Shown here in pieces: positions 14,352 through 21,301 of a stretch of 21,301 bases of DNA. The notes below the pieces were generated by a model. The model made no database searches. It was given only the letters and a program-made list of their open reading frames with translations, and was not told the DNA's origin. A program made the position numbers and the translations under genes. This DNA is from Chloroflexota bacterium (GTDB lineage Bacteria > Chloroflexota > Chloroflexia > Thermomicrobiales > UBA6265). Each line of letters begins with the position of its first letter. Positions within the stretch are counted from its first letter, which is position 1. Location of the stretch: the NCBI GenBank assembly GCA_019348515.1, contig JAHWJF010000006.1:1-21301 (forward strand), in the 5' to 3' direction.

Positions 14352-16943
14352 ATGACGACAGATCGTGTCCCGGACGCTGAAGCGACGACAGCAGATGGTG
14401 TCATCCCGAGGAACGTGGACGAGGGATCTCGGCAAGTAGTTGCGGATGGACGCGGAACGCCGAGATTCCTCGCTGGTGCTCAGAATGACACCAAGGGTGT
14501 GATGCGCTCTTACCCCGCAATGCCGGGCGGAATCTCGCGACGTCAACTTGTGCAAGGAGCCGCCGGTCTCGGTTTGGCGGCTGCCCTCACCGGTACCGGT
14601 GTCCGCGCGGCGGTTGCCCGCGCCGCGGTTCAGGAGTCCGGGGGAGTGGGCCCTGCCGCGGAGCGGTTGATCTTCTCGGCGTTCAACGTCGATCAGGCGC
14701 CAATCGAGATCACTCAGGACAAGATGGATCTCTACCTCTATGGTCTCAAGGCCGCGGGGGCGGAAGAGTTGGCCGACGCCGAGGGCGTGCGCGTCATCCA
14801 GGCACCCGCGTCAACGCTTTCTCTGATCCTCAACCCTGCCCCCGCGCGCGAGGGAGAGCTGAATCCCTTCGCGATCCGTGAGATCCGGCAGGCCGTGCAA
14901 TATCTCGTCGACCGTGAGTTCATCGCCGGCGATATCTACGGTGGCCGGGCGGTGCCGATGGTTAGCCACGTCAGTCCACTCGACTATGACGAGCTGACGG
15001 TCTTCGAGACCGTGCGACGCTCGGGTATCCGCTACGATCCGGAGCTCGCCAATGCGCTCATCGCCGAACAGATGGAGGCGGCCGGAGCCAGCATTGATGG
15101 GGGGTCCTGGTCGTTCGAGGGCCGGCCGGTCACGCTCAAGATCATCGTTCGCGTCGAGGACGAGCGGCGCGATGTCGGCGACCTGTTCCGAGCGGCGCTG
15201 GAGGGCGCCGGGTTCCAGGTGCAGCCGATCTACCAGCCGTTTGGTCCCGCCACGCTGGCGGTCTATGCCAGCGATCCGCTGACATTTCAATGGCACGCCT
15301 ACACCGAGGGTTGGAGCCGAACCGCGCCCGATCGCTACGACTTTGGCACGATCAATCAGATGTACGCACCATGGCTTGGCAATATGCCCGGGTGGCTGGA
15401 GACCGGATTCTGGCAGTACGAGAACGAAGAGCTGGATCAGATCGGTCAACGGCTCTATCGCGGAGAGTTCGGCAGCAAGGAGGAGCGCGACGAGATCTAT
15501 CGCACGATGACCGGGATGGGTCTCGGGGAAAGCGTCCGCCTCTGGCTAGCCACCGCGCTCCAGAGCTTCCCCGCGAGGGAAGAACTGGAAAACCTGAACA
15601 TCGACATTGTGGGCGGTCCCAAGTCGGCGTTGAGCCTGCGCGAAGCCAGCGTTACTGGCTCCGACGAGATCCGCGTCGGAAACCTGTGGGTCTGGACCGA
15701 TCGCACGATCTGGAATCCGGTTGGTGGGTTCGGTGACGCCTACTCGATCGACATCTTCAAGAATCTCGTCGACGCACCGGTCATCAGCCATCCCTTCAGC
15801 GGTCTGCCGATCCCCTTCCGGGCCGGCTTCGAGCCCGAGACCGCCGGGCCAGACGGCACCCTGGAGGTTCCCGAGGACGCCCTGCTGTGGGACGCCGCGG
15901 CGGATGCCTGGACGCCGGTTGGCGCCGGCGTTACGGCGGTCAGCAAAGTCACCTACGACTTCAGCAAGTACTTTCAGGCGCCGTTCCACCATGGTCCGCA
16001 AATCACCCCGGCCGACCTCATCTATTCGATCTTCCAGGCCTGGGAGAATGCGTACGACGAGGAACGGATCCAGATCGAAACAGCGTTGGGGATTACCGCC
16101 CGTCCATTCCTGGAAACGTTCAAGGGCTTCCGCCTGCTCGATGACGACCGCCTGGAGACCTACGTGGACTTCTGGCACTTCGAGCCGTCCTACATCGCGT
16201 CCTATGCGGTCGCCGGCGGCGTCGGCACGCCGTGGGAATTGCTCTACGCCATGGACGACGTCGTCTTCGAGGAGCGGCGCGGGGCATATTCGGACACCAC
16301 CGCGGCGCGCTTCAGCGTGCCGTGGCTCAGCCTCGTCACCGAAACCGACGCCCGGCAGGTAATCCGTACCCTGCGCCGCTTTCTCGGCGACGAGTCATTC
16401 CCCGAGACCATCTTCAATCTGAATGGCCGCACCCTCGTGACGGTCGACGAGGCGAAGGCTCGCTATCAAGCCTGTATCGACTGGTTCGAGCGGACCAATT
16501 TGCTGGTGATCTCGAACGGGCCGTTCTTCCTGACCCGCTACGACCCGCCAGCCCAGTTCGCGCAAGCTGATGCATTCCGCGCCGAAGGCTACCCCTTCAA
16601 GCCGGGAGACTGGGAGTTTGGAGAGCCGCCGGCGCTAGCCCTCGACGCCGAACCGCCGCCGCCCGCGGCGCTTGGCGATGCCATCTCGTTCCCGGTCACG
16701 GTCGAAGGTCCCGGAGTTCTCTCGCTTCGCTACGCCCTCGTCGATCCGAGCGCGGCCGATCCCGAGACCACCATCGTGGCCAGCGGTGAAGCCGCCGGCT
16801 CTGACGGCTCGTTCGCCATCGACATCACTCCGGACGTCACCTCATTGCTCTTCCCGAGCGTCTACCAGCTCTTTCTACTTGCCTCCAGCGACCAGCTCGC
16901 GCGGGTCACGGAGCGGGTCATCGACCTGCCGATTGGGGTCTAG
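14352..16943 (+). CDS. ABC transporter substrate-binding protein (SBP_bac_5/DppA-OppA type), Tat-exported, apparently permuted halves
   Basis: The 863-aa protein should capture peptides or similar solutes outside the membrane. The ATG at 14352 has GGAGG 8 bases upstream; ATG 14502 is an alternative that would exclude the palindrome. A Tat signal SRRQLVQGAAGLGLAAALTG starts at residue 62. Residues about 103-421 match the usual C-terminal half of the family (LNPFAIREIRQAVQYLVDREFI, then YDPELANALIAEQMEAAG and EELDQIGQRLY). Residues about 438-755 match its usual N-terminal half (VTYDFSKYFQAPFHHGPQIT then PADLIYS, and VISNGPFFLTRYDP). A final Ig-like beta-domain occupies about 777-863. No lipobox is seen. 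It starts 43 bases after the BNR gene and is followed 18 bases later by the DppB-like gene, so the importer genes form an operon. Confidence 0.88.
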   Translation: MTTDRVPDAEATTADGVIPRNVDEGSRQVVADGRGTPRFLAGAQNDTKGVMRSYPAMPGGISRRQLVQGAAGLGLAAALTGTGVRAAVARAAVQESGGVGPAAERLIFSAFNVDQAPIEITQDKMDLYLYGLKAAGAEELADAEGVRVIQAPASTLSLILNPAPAREGELNPFAIREIRQAVQYLVDREFIAGDIYGGRAVPMVSHVSPLDYDELTVFETVRRSGIRYDPELANALIAEQMEAAGASIDGGSWSFEGRPVTLKIIVRVEDERRDVGDLFRAALEGAGFQVQPIYQPFGPATLAVYASDPLTFQWHAYTEGWSRTAPDRYDFGTINQMYAPWLGNMPGWLETGFWQYENEELDQIGQRLYRGEFGSKEERDEIYRTMTGMGLGESVRLWLATALQSFPAREELENLNIDIVGGPKSALSLREASVTGSDEIRVGNLWVWTDRTIWNPVGGFGDAYSIDIFKNLVDAPVISHPFSGLPIPFRAGFEPETAGPDGTLEVPEDALLWDAAADAWTPVGAGVTAVSKVTYDFSKYFQAPFHHGPQITPADLIYSIFQAWENAYDEERIQIETALGITARPFLETFKGFRLLDDDRLETYVDFWHFEPSYIASYAVAGGVGTPWELLYAMDDVVFEERRGAYSDTTAARFSVPWLSLVTETDARQVIRTLRRFLGDESFPETIFNLNGRTLVTVDEAKARYQACIDWFERTNLLVISNGPFFLTRYDPPAQFAQADAFRAEGYPFKPGDWEFGEPPALALDAEPPPPAALGDAISFPVTVEGPGVLSLRYALVDPSAADPETTIVASGEAAGSDGSFAIDITPDVTSLLFPSVYQLFLLASSDQLARVTERVIDLPIGV
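14397..14492. repeat. 96-bp imperfect palindrome, dispersed REP/MITE-like element
   Basis: The ends are GGTGTCATCCCGAG (14397-14410) and CTCAGAATGACACC (14479-14492), complementary at 12 of 14 positions. A second inner pair, CGAGGGATCTCGG (14420-14432) and CCGAGATTCCTCG (14460-14472), is complementary at 12 of 13. The loop is 27 bases. On the minus strand the outer mismatches become G-U pairs. The minus-strand reading VILSTSEESRR is a phrase I recall from spurious proteins in many genomes, produced by a dispersed GTCATTCTGAG repeat. It overlaps the 5' part of the binding-protein frame without breaking it. Confidence 0.75.
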
Positions 16944-16961
16944 TAAAGGCTCCGCGCACCT

Positions 16962-18014
16962 GTGGCCGGTACGGTTCGCCAACTCGCACTACGGGCGCTG
17001 TCGCTCCTGGCGGTGCTGCTCGCCGTGCTCGTGTTGCTCGTCGTGGTGCTCGGCGCGACCGGGTTTTCCGACAACCTGCTGCGAGCCCAGGTCAGCGAAG
17101 ACGTACGCGCCATGCGACAGTCGCTCTCCCAGACTATCCGCGACCCGGCTGAACTGGAGCGCACCATTGAGGCCCGGCGCTCGGAGTTGGAATCGTTCTA
17201 CGGGCTCGATGAGCCGTGGTACACCCGCCTGCCGGCCGCGGTCGTTCGCGTCCTGCGGCTCGACCTCGGCGAATCACGCTCGTTACGCACCGCCTCTGGA
17301 TCGCGCGACGTCGGCGCCATCGTGCTCGAGCGACTGCCCTTCACCGTTCTCCTGCTGACGACGTCGTCGCTGATCACGGCGGCGGCGGGATTGCTCATTG
17401 GCGTACGTATGGCGACCCGCGTTGGCACTCCCCTCGATAAGGCTGTCGCCTATTTCGCGGCCATCTCGTTTGCCATTCCAGGATGGTGGCTCGGCATCCT
17501 CTTCATCCTGCTGTTCGCGTTTCAGCTCAACTGGCTTCCCGCGGGCGGCATGTTCTCGACGCCGCCGCCGCAAGCAACGTGGCCACGGTTGCTCGATCTC
17601 GGTAAACACGCGCTGCTGCCGATTATCACGTTGGTCACCGTCAGCGTAGGTCCATACATCTACACCGTGCGCACGATGACGATGACCGTTGCCCAGGAAG
17701 ATCATGTCGCGCTGGCCCGGGCGAAAGGGCTACCCGAAGGCCAGGTCTTGCGGCGGCACATCCTCCGCGTTGCGGCGCCGCCGATCGTCACCGGACTGGT
17801 GCTGGGACTGGCTGGCTCGCTCTCTGGATCGATCCTCGTCGAAACCATCTTCAACTGGCAGGGCATGGGTCAGCTCTATTTCCAGGCGATTGGCTCTCTC
17901 GACGAGGCGGTGATCGTAGCCTTGACGTTCATCTTCACCCTGCTGTACGTCGTCCTGCGCTTTTTCCTCGACGTCCTCTACACCATTCTCGATCCTCGCG
18001 TCCGCTATGCCTGA
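16962..18014 (+). CDS. ABC transporter permease, DppB/OppB type
   Basis: The 350-aa membrane protein forms half of the peptide-type import channel. Helix 1 spans about 10-33. It is followed by a 90-residue external segment with the family's GLDEPWYTRLPAAVVRVLRLDLGES stretch (81-105), where DppB proteins carry G-L-D-x-P. Five further helices lie at about 128-150, 163-187, 217-237, 272-295 and 315-340. The cytoplasmic EAA-like loop that docks the ATPase is EDHVALARAKGLPEGQVLRRH (246-266), and the protein ends with ILDPRVRYA as usual. The start is GTG at 16962 with only a distant AAAGG, so translation probably depends on coupling to the binding-protein gene. The DppC-like gene follows after 6 bases. 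Confidence 0.93.
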   Translation: MAGTVRQLALRALSLLAVLLAVLVLLVVVLGATGFSDNLLRAQVSEDVRAMRQSLSQTIRDPAELERTIEARRSELESFYGLDEPWYTRLPAAVVRVLRLDLGESRSLRTASGSRDVGAIVLERLPFTVLLLTTSSLITAAAGLLIGVRMATRVGTPLDKAVAYFAAISFAIPGWWLGILFILLFAFQLNWLPAGGMFSTPPPQATWPRLLDLGKHALLPIITLVTVSVGPYIYTVRTMTMTVAQEDHVALARAKGLPEGQVLRRHILRVAAPPIVTGLVLGLAGSLSGSILVETIFNWQGMGQLYFQAIGSLDEAVIVALTFIFTLLYVVLRFFLDVLYTILDPRVRYA

Positions 18015-18020
18015 CCCGCG

Positions 18021-19580
18021 ATGAGCGAAGACACCTACCCGGAGCCACCCCGGCTCGCTCCGGGCGTTGCCATGCAACAACCGGCGGCAATCGTTGTCGA
18101 CCAATCGGCGGTCGAGGCGGCAAGCGAGATTGAAGCAACGGGCGACGCATCTCCCCCGAGCGCGCTGCGCCTCTTTCTCGGCAGCCCCAGCGGACGCGCC
18201 GGTCTGGCACTCTTCGTCCTCATGCTCCTCGTGTCTATCTGGGTGCTGCTCACCTATCCCCTCGACTTCGGATCGGCGCAGTGGAGCAACCCGGCGTACT
18301 GGGCGAACAATCCGCGCAACGCACCGCCAGCCTGGTCGACCGCATTCAGCGGCCAGGCGGCGGTACCACAGACCGTCGTCGATATCGATCAACCCACGGA
18401 GACAACGACCATCCCCGCGGGTGAAGTGCGCCTCTTCTCCGCTCCGGTCGACTTCACTTATGACCGCGAGCCAACCTCTCTGATCCTGACCCTCAACGGG
18501 GTCACCTTCGCGTCTCGAGCCCCCGCGATTCTCGTCAGCCTGAACCGACCCGACGGCGGCCAAATTCGTCTCGCTAGCGTTCCCCTACGCGGTCCCCGGC
18601 CCGGTGAGACCGCGCCGTATCGCCGCTTCTACGACGTTCCAGAGCGGATCTCACTGGGCGACCAACCGGCGGCCGCCGACGCTATCGCGCGCTTTTACGC
18701 CGATCGCTATCCGGATGCCATGCTGCCGGCCAATATCGAGTCGGTTCTTCCCGCGGCGCTCTTTGGAATCCCCGCTGCCGATGGCTCCGGGCGCATCGAG
18801 CCATTGCACGGTGACTATCGGATCGACGTGCAGACCGTGGTGGCCAATCCGGAAGACGAAATCGCAGCGATGCGGGTCACCTTGGGGGGCACGGTTTTCG
18901 GGATCATGGGGACAGACGGTCTCGGCCGTGATCTCTGGCAGGGGCTCCTCTACGGGTTTCCTGTGGCGCTCCTCATCGCCACGTTGACCGCGCTGCTTTC
19001 GACGCTCATCGGCGCCTCGTTGGGGATTCTCAGCGGCTTCGCCGGCGGCATCACTGATTCACTCATTCAGCGCGCCTCGGACATCATCTCGAACGTGCCG
19101 ACTCTACCCTTGCTGATCTTCATCGTCTCGATCCTCGGCCGCCATCTTTGGTTGATCATGCTGGTTCTGGTCGCCTTCTCGTGGCCCGGTCTGACTATTC
19201 TCGTCCGCTCGATGGTCCTGCAGCTTCGCGAGGGGCAATTAGTCGAAGCCGCGCGCGCTATCGGCGCATCGCGGCGCCGCATCATGCAGAGGCACGTCTT
19301 TCCGCAGGTGGCGCCCTTCATCGTGGCGCAGATGATCTTTTTCGCGCCGGGCGCCATTCTGGCCGAAGCATCGCTGTCGTTCCTTGGCCTGGGTGATCCC
19401 TCGATCCCAACCTGGGGCCAGATGCTGGAAGCCGGATTCCGCACCGGCGCCCTGTATGTCGGCTACTGGTGGTGGGTGCTTCCTCCCGGCATCCTGATCG
19501 TCATCACGGCGCTGGCTTTCATGCTGCTCGCCCTCGCGCTCGAACCGGTGGTCGATCCTCGCCTCCGACGCTCGACCTGA
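18021..19580 (+). CDS. ABC transporter permease, DppC/OppC type, with a large extra ectodomain
   Basis: At 519 residues this is about 200 longer than ordinary DppC (about 300). A 50-residue polar N-terminus leads to helix 1 (60-79). Residues 80-295 form an added external domain, rich in beta-strand pattern (EVRLFSAPVDFTYDREPTSLILTLNG, APAILVSLNRPDGGQIRLA) and opening with NPAYWANNPRNAPPAWSTAF. The conserved G-T-D-G-L-G-R-D (297-304) then starts the standard permease core with five helices. The EAA loop is EAARAIGASRRRIMQRH (409-425), followed by LSFLGLGDPSIPTWGQML and the terminal VVDPRLR. The ATG at 18021 lies 6 bases after the DppB stop, with no strong Shine-Dalgarno. No ATPase gene follows; the next gene is convergent. 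From memory, archaeal DppC homologues with similar insertions exist. Confidence 0.92.
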   Translation: MSEDTYPEPPRLAPGVAMQQPAAIVVDQSAVEAASEIEATGDASPPSALRLFLGSPSGRAGLALFVLMLLVSIWVLLTYPLDFGSAQWSNPAYWANNPRNAPPAWSTAFSGQAAVPQTVVDIDQPTETTTIPAGEVRLFSAPVDFTYDREPTSLILTLNGVTFASRAPAILVSLNRPDGGQIRLASVPLRGPRPGETAPYRRFYDVPERISLGDQPAAADAIARFYADRYPDAMLPANIESVLPAALFGIPAADGSGRIEPLHGDYRIDVQTVVANPEDEIAAMRVTLGGTVFGIMGTDGLGRDLWQGLLYGFPVALLIATLTALLSTLIGASLGILSGFAGGITDSLIQRASDIISNVPTLPLLIFIVSILGRHLWLIMLVLVAFSWPGLTILVRSMVLQLREGQLVEAARAIGASRRRIMQRHVFPQVAPFIVAQMIFFAPGAILAEASLSFLGLGDPSIPTWGQMLEAGFRTGALYVGYWWWVLPPGILIVITALAFMLLALALEPVVDPRLRRST

Positions 19581-19611
19581 TTCCCGACCTCGTACGGCAT
19601 CCATGTAATCA

Positions 19612-19630
19612 CCGCGCCGAGCGGCTGCGG
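19612..19630 (+). terminator. GC-rich hairpin after the transporter operon, weak terminator candidate
   Basis: CCGCGCC and GGC-T-GCGG pair in full with one bulged base around a four-base loop (GAGC), 31 bases after the DppC stop. No T tract follows, so it may instead be a 3'-end stabilising structure. Confidence 0.3.
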
Positions 19631-19658
19631 GCCATCCCGCCACCTGATGCGCGTTATG

Positions 19659-19703
19659 GAAGGCCGCGAAGGCTGCAAAGAATGCAAAGGCTACGAGAGG
19701 TAG
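19659..19703. repeat. Five degenerate 9-bp units in the convergent gap
   Basis: Units read GAAGGCCGC, GAAGGCTGC, AAAGAATGC, AAAGGCTAC and GAGAGGTAG. The first two differ at one base. The array lies between the transporter operon and the convergent minus-strand operon. Plus-strand reading gives Glu/Lys-Gly-Cys-rich codons and the minus strand gives Phe-Ala-rich ones, neither in a supported gene. Confidence 0.5.
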
Positions 19704-19819
19704 GGCGGGGACCGGTCGCGGCCGAGGCGCGGAGCCGGCGCTCATCACCCGGATCTCGTCTCACTGGGTCGGTTCTGCACGAAAGCGATTGATAGCAACA
19801 CTGACGGGTCAGCGCGATA

Positions 19820-20044
19820 TCAGGAAAGCGGCGTGAATACCACGGTTGCGGTTGGAGACGGTATCGACACCGGTGGTGGGGGCCGCGTCGGCACGAGTGC
19901 CGGCGGCGTCATCTCTGGGTCACGCGTTGCGCTCGGGGCCCGACGCGCGATCAGCCAGAGGATTCCGACGAGGAGCGCCGATCCGATGGCGACGACAGCG
20001 GCGCCGAGAAACTCGCGCCGGGTGGATTCCCGTGGATCGGTCAC
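19820..20044 (-). CDS. Small Tat-motif membrane-anchored peptide (74 aa), unrecognised
   Basis: The product begins MTDPRESTRREFLGAAVVAIG, where S-T-R-R-E-F-L is a textbook twin-arginine motif. It is followed by a hydrophobic stretch of about 20 residues (AAVVAIGSALLVGILWLIA). The remaining 40 residues are Pro/Thr/Ser-rich (TPPALVPTRPPPPVSIPSP) with no domain and no Cys. The hydrophobic segment lacks an AxA cleavage site, so an uncleaved anchor with a short external proline-rich tail is likely. The GTG start at 20044 lies 18 bases after the aminopeptidase stop, with AGGCGACAAGGG just upstream, so it should be co-transcribed. It could be a truncated remnant of a larger Tat substrate. The function is unknown. 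Confidence 0.6.
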   Translation of the reverse strand: MTDPRESTRREFLGAAVVAIGSALLVGILWLIARRAPSATRDPEMTPPALVPTRPPPPVSIPSPTATVVFTPLS

Positions 20045-20062
20045 CCCTTGTCGCCTGTGGTT

Positions 20063-21166
20063 CTAGACGAGGTATCGACCGTCACGCATGAATGGCTCAC
20101 CGTCGACCTCCACCGAGCCGCCCTCACGCAAATCGCAAATGAGATCCCAGTGGATGGCCGATTGGTTGTGGCTCCCGGTCTCCGGGTACCCGGCCCCGAG
20201 CGCCATGTGCACGGTGCCGCCGATCTTCTCATCGAACAGGATGTTCTTGGTGAACCGCGTGATGTCGAAGTTCGTCCCGAACGCGAGCTCACCGAGCGTA
20301 CGCGCGCCGGGGTCCGCCTCGAGAGTCTCCAGCAGATATCCCTCGCCCCGGCCGGCGCACGCATCCACCACACGTCCAGCCGCGAAGCGGAGGCGAACGT
20401 CGTGAATCTCTCGCCCATCGACCACCACAGGATATGAGAAACGGATATGACCTTCCGTGGCATCCTCAATCGGGCCGGTGAAGATCTCCCCGTCCGGGAA
20501 GTTATTGGTCCCGTCGCAGTTGATCCAGACGCGGTCGGCCACCGAGAGGCGGAGATCGGTGTCCGGTCCCCGAAGATGGATTTCCCGCTTGCTGGCTAGC
20601 CAGTCGATGAGCCGCTGCTGCATCGCGCCCTGTTGGCGCCAGGCGGCTGCCGGGTCGTCCACCGCCACCTTGCAGGCGTCGAAGACGAACGCGGTGAACT
20701 CTGGTGTCGACATCTCCGCGTCCTGGGCATATGCATTCGTCGGCCAAAGCGTTAGTGTCCAGCGAGATTCACCGGCGGCCGCGCGCTCCATCATGGTCTT
20801 TAGCAACTCACCCTGACTTCGCTTTCTGACAATCTGACGATCCGGATCTATGCCGGAAAGGGCTTTGGTGTTCTCCTCACCCAGCACGCGGATGAACACG
20901 TCTGCCTGGCCGCGCGCCCAGCGCTCAACAGGAGAAATCCAGGTGATCTGCTCGTCCGAGCCCTGCTCGAGGAGAACATGGTTCAGCTCGCCCAGGCGAG
21001 GAATCATCACCGGTAGGCCGCCGGCGGTCAGCGTTTCACGGTAGATCTCGGCCAGGAGCGGCCTGGCGGAAACGTCACCTTCGATGCACACCACGTCGCC
21101 CGGCTGCACGCCCGTCGAGTACGTCACGAGCGTTCGGGCCCACGCGGTGATGCGGGGATCAGTCAT
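20063..21166 (-). CDS. M29-family metallo-aminopeptidase (AmpS/PepS type)
   Basis: The 367-aa product matches the usual length of thermophilic M29 aminopeptidases, which remove N-terminal residues from peptides in the cytoplasm using two metal ions. Family features appear in order: N-terminal lobe ending near residue 180, SKREIHLRGPDTDLRLSVADR (192-212), NFPDGEIFTGP with Glu227, GRGEGY, LGELAFGTN with Glu293, GGTVHMALGAGYPETG with His320, and SAIHWDLICDL with His339 and Asp341. Glu227, Glu293, His320, His339 and Asp341 are the expected metal ligands by analogy with the family. GGGAG lies about 9 bases before the ATG. There is no signal peptide. The peptide transporter on the facing strand suggests peptide use, but the two are not in one operon. 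Confidence 0.93.
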   Translation of the reverse strand: MTDPRITAWARTLVTYSTGVQPGDVVCIEGDVSARPLLAEIYRETLTAGGLPVMIPRLGELNHVLLEQGSDEQITWISPVERWARGQADVFIRVLGEENTKALSGIDPDRQIVRKRSQGELLKTMMERAAAGESRWTLTLWPTNAYAQDAEMSTPEFTAFVFDACKVAVDDPAAAWRQQGAMQQRLIDWLASKREIHLRGPDTDLRLSVADRVWINCDGTNNFPDGEIFTGPIEDATEGHIRFSYPVVVDGREIHDVRLRFAAGRVVDACAGRGEGYLLETLEADPGARTLGELAFGTNFDITRFTKNILFDEKIGGTVHMALGAGYPETGSHNQSAIHWDLICDLREGGSVEVDGEPFMRDGRYLV

Positions 21167-21226
21167 TCAGGAAGCTCCCGGTGCATGAAATCGCGCGCCC
21201 AGTCATAGTGCCCGGCGCCGCGCCGG

Positions 21227-21235
21227 TTTATACCA
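21227..21235 (-). promoter_or_regulatory. Candidate extended -10 promoter (TGG-TATAAA) for the aminopeptidase
   Basis: On the minus strand TGGTATAAA fits the extended -10 pattern TGnTATAAT and lies 61 bases upstream of the aminopeptidase ATG, just after the end of the preceding gene. No -35 box at standard distance is visible, as is common for extended -10 promoters. Confidence 0.35.
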
Positions 21236-21250
21236 TCATCGTCGCAAGGG

Positions 21251-21301
21251 CTACTGCGCGGGCTGGAGGATCTCGATCGCCGCCACGATGGGCTCGCCCT
21301 C
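21251..21301 (-). CDS. C-terminal end of an upstream gene, possibly peptidyl-prolyl isomerase
   Basis: Reading the minus strand in from the right edge gives EGEPIVAAIEILQPAQ then TAG, 84 bases before the aminopeptidase start. The G-x-P-I-x-x-x-I-E-I ending resembles the last strand of bacterial cyclophilin-type isomerases, but 16 residues cannot prove it. A second frame from the edge is also open and ends in an ATGA overlap with the aminopeptidase start, so the frame choice is uncertain. Confidence 0.35.
   Translation of the reverse strand, partial: EGEPIVAAIEILQPAQ

Noticed and set aside
13001..14404. 467-codon minus-strand frame opposite the BNR gene
   Set aside because: It is antisense to six Asp boxes and an Ig-like domain; no motif, and it crosses gene boundaries.
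14202..14555. Minus-strand small protein containing VILSTSEESRR
   Set aside because: This is the translation of the palindromic repeat, a known kind of spurious protein, not a gene.
19239..19748. 169-codon minus-strand frame starting MMSAGSAPRPRPVPALPL with a hydrophobic segment
   Set aside because: Most of it is antisense to the DppC core, and the hydrophobic part is just the 9-bp repeat array read backwards.
21167..21301. Second open frame from the right edge ending HYDWARDFMHRELPE with an ATGA overlap on the aminopeptidase start
   Set aside because: No start codon is visible inside the window and its first part is Ser/Arg-rich shadow-like sequence; the other frame reads as a more protein-like C-terminus. 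It cannot be excluded without the neighbouring sequence.

Overview
The window is about 21 kb of high-GC bacterial chromosome. It most likely comes from a Chloroflexota bacterium of the Thermomicrobia/Sphaerobacter type. That placement is an inference from gene content: an F420-type LLM oxidoreductase, RNase J with a long basic N-terminal tail, an M29 aminopeptidase, large secreted proteins with Tat or Sec signals, and a dipeptide/oligopeptide ABC transporter with unusually large components. No rRNA, tRNA, CRISPR array, transposase or phage gene was seen.

Left part (1-7360): the N-terminus of a secreted alkaline-phosphatase-superfamily protein (minus) and a secreted trypsin-like protease with a calcium-loop insert and a C-terminal beta-sandwich (minus). 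A plus-strand pair follows, a FrnE-type DsbA oxidoreductase and an LLM flavin/F420 oxidoreductase. Next come a DUF2165 membrane protein (minus), a DEAD-box RNA helicase with a DbpA-type RNA-binding domain and RGG-like tail (plus), and a small secreted transglycosylase-like protein with a lysine-rich repeat linker (minus).

Middle (7455-11724, all minus): in transcription order, a secreted lipocalin-like/NTF2-like protein, a 57-aa single-pass membrane protein, a cation diffusion facilitator, and RNase J. The last two overlap by four bases (GTGA). Helicase and RNase J lie close together and both carry disordered basic tails, so this may be an RNA-turnover neighbourhood.

Right part (12047-19580, all plus): a secreted six-Asp-box (BNR) beta-propeller protein interrupted by an in-frame TAG, then a peptide-type ABC importer without ATPase genes. 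The importer's binding protein appears to have its two family halves in swapped order and carries a Tat signal. A 96-bp palindromic dispersed-type repeat lies in the first part of its reading frame. The DppC-like permease has an extra ectodomain of about 215 residues. The DppB-like permease is ordinary.

Far right (19820-21301, minus): an M29 aminopeptidase, followed downstream by a 74-aa Tat-motif membrane peptide, and the last 16 codons of a further upstream gene at the window edge.

The strongest leads are the binding protein (permuted halves, palindrome in its leader), the DppC ectodomain and the amber-interrupted BNR gene. All calls rest on reading motifs by eye; no database search was run.
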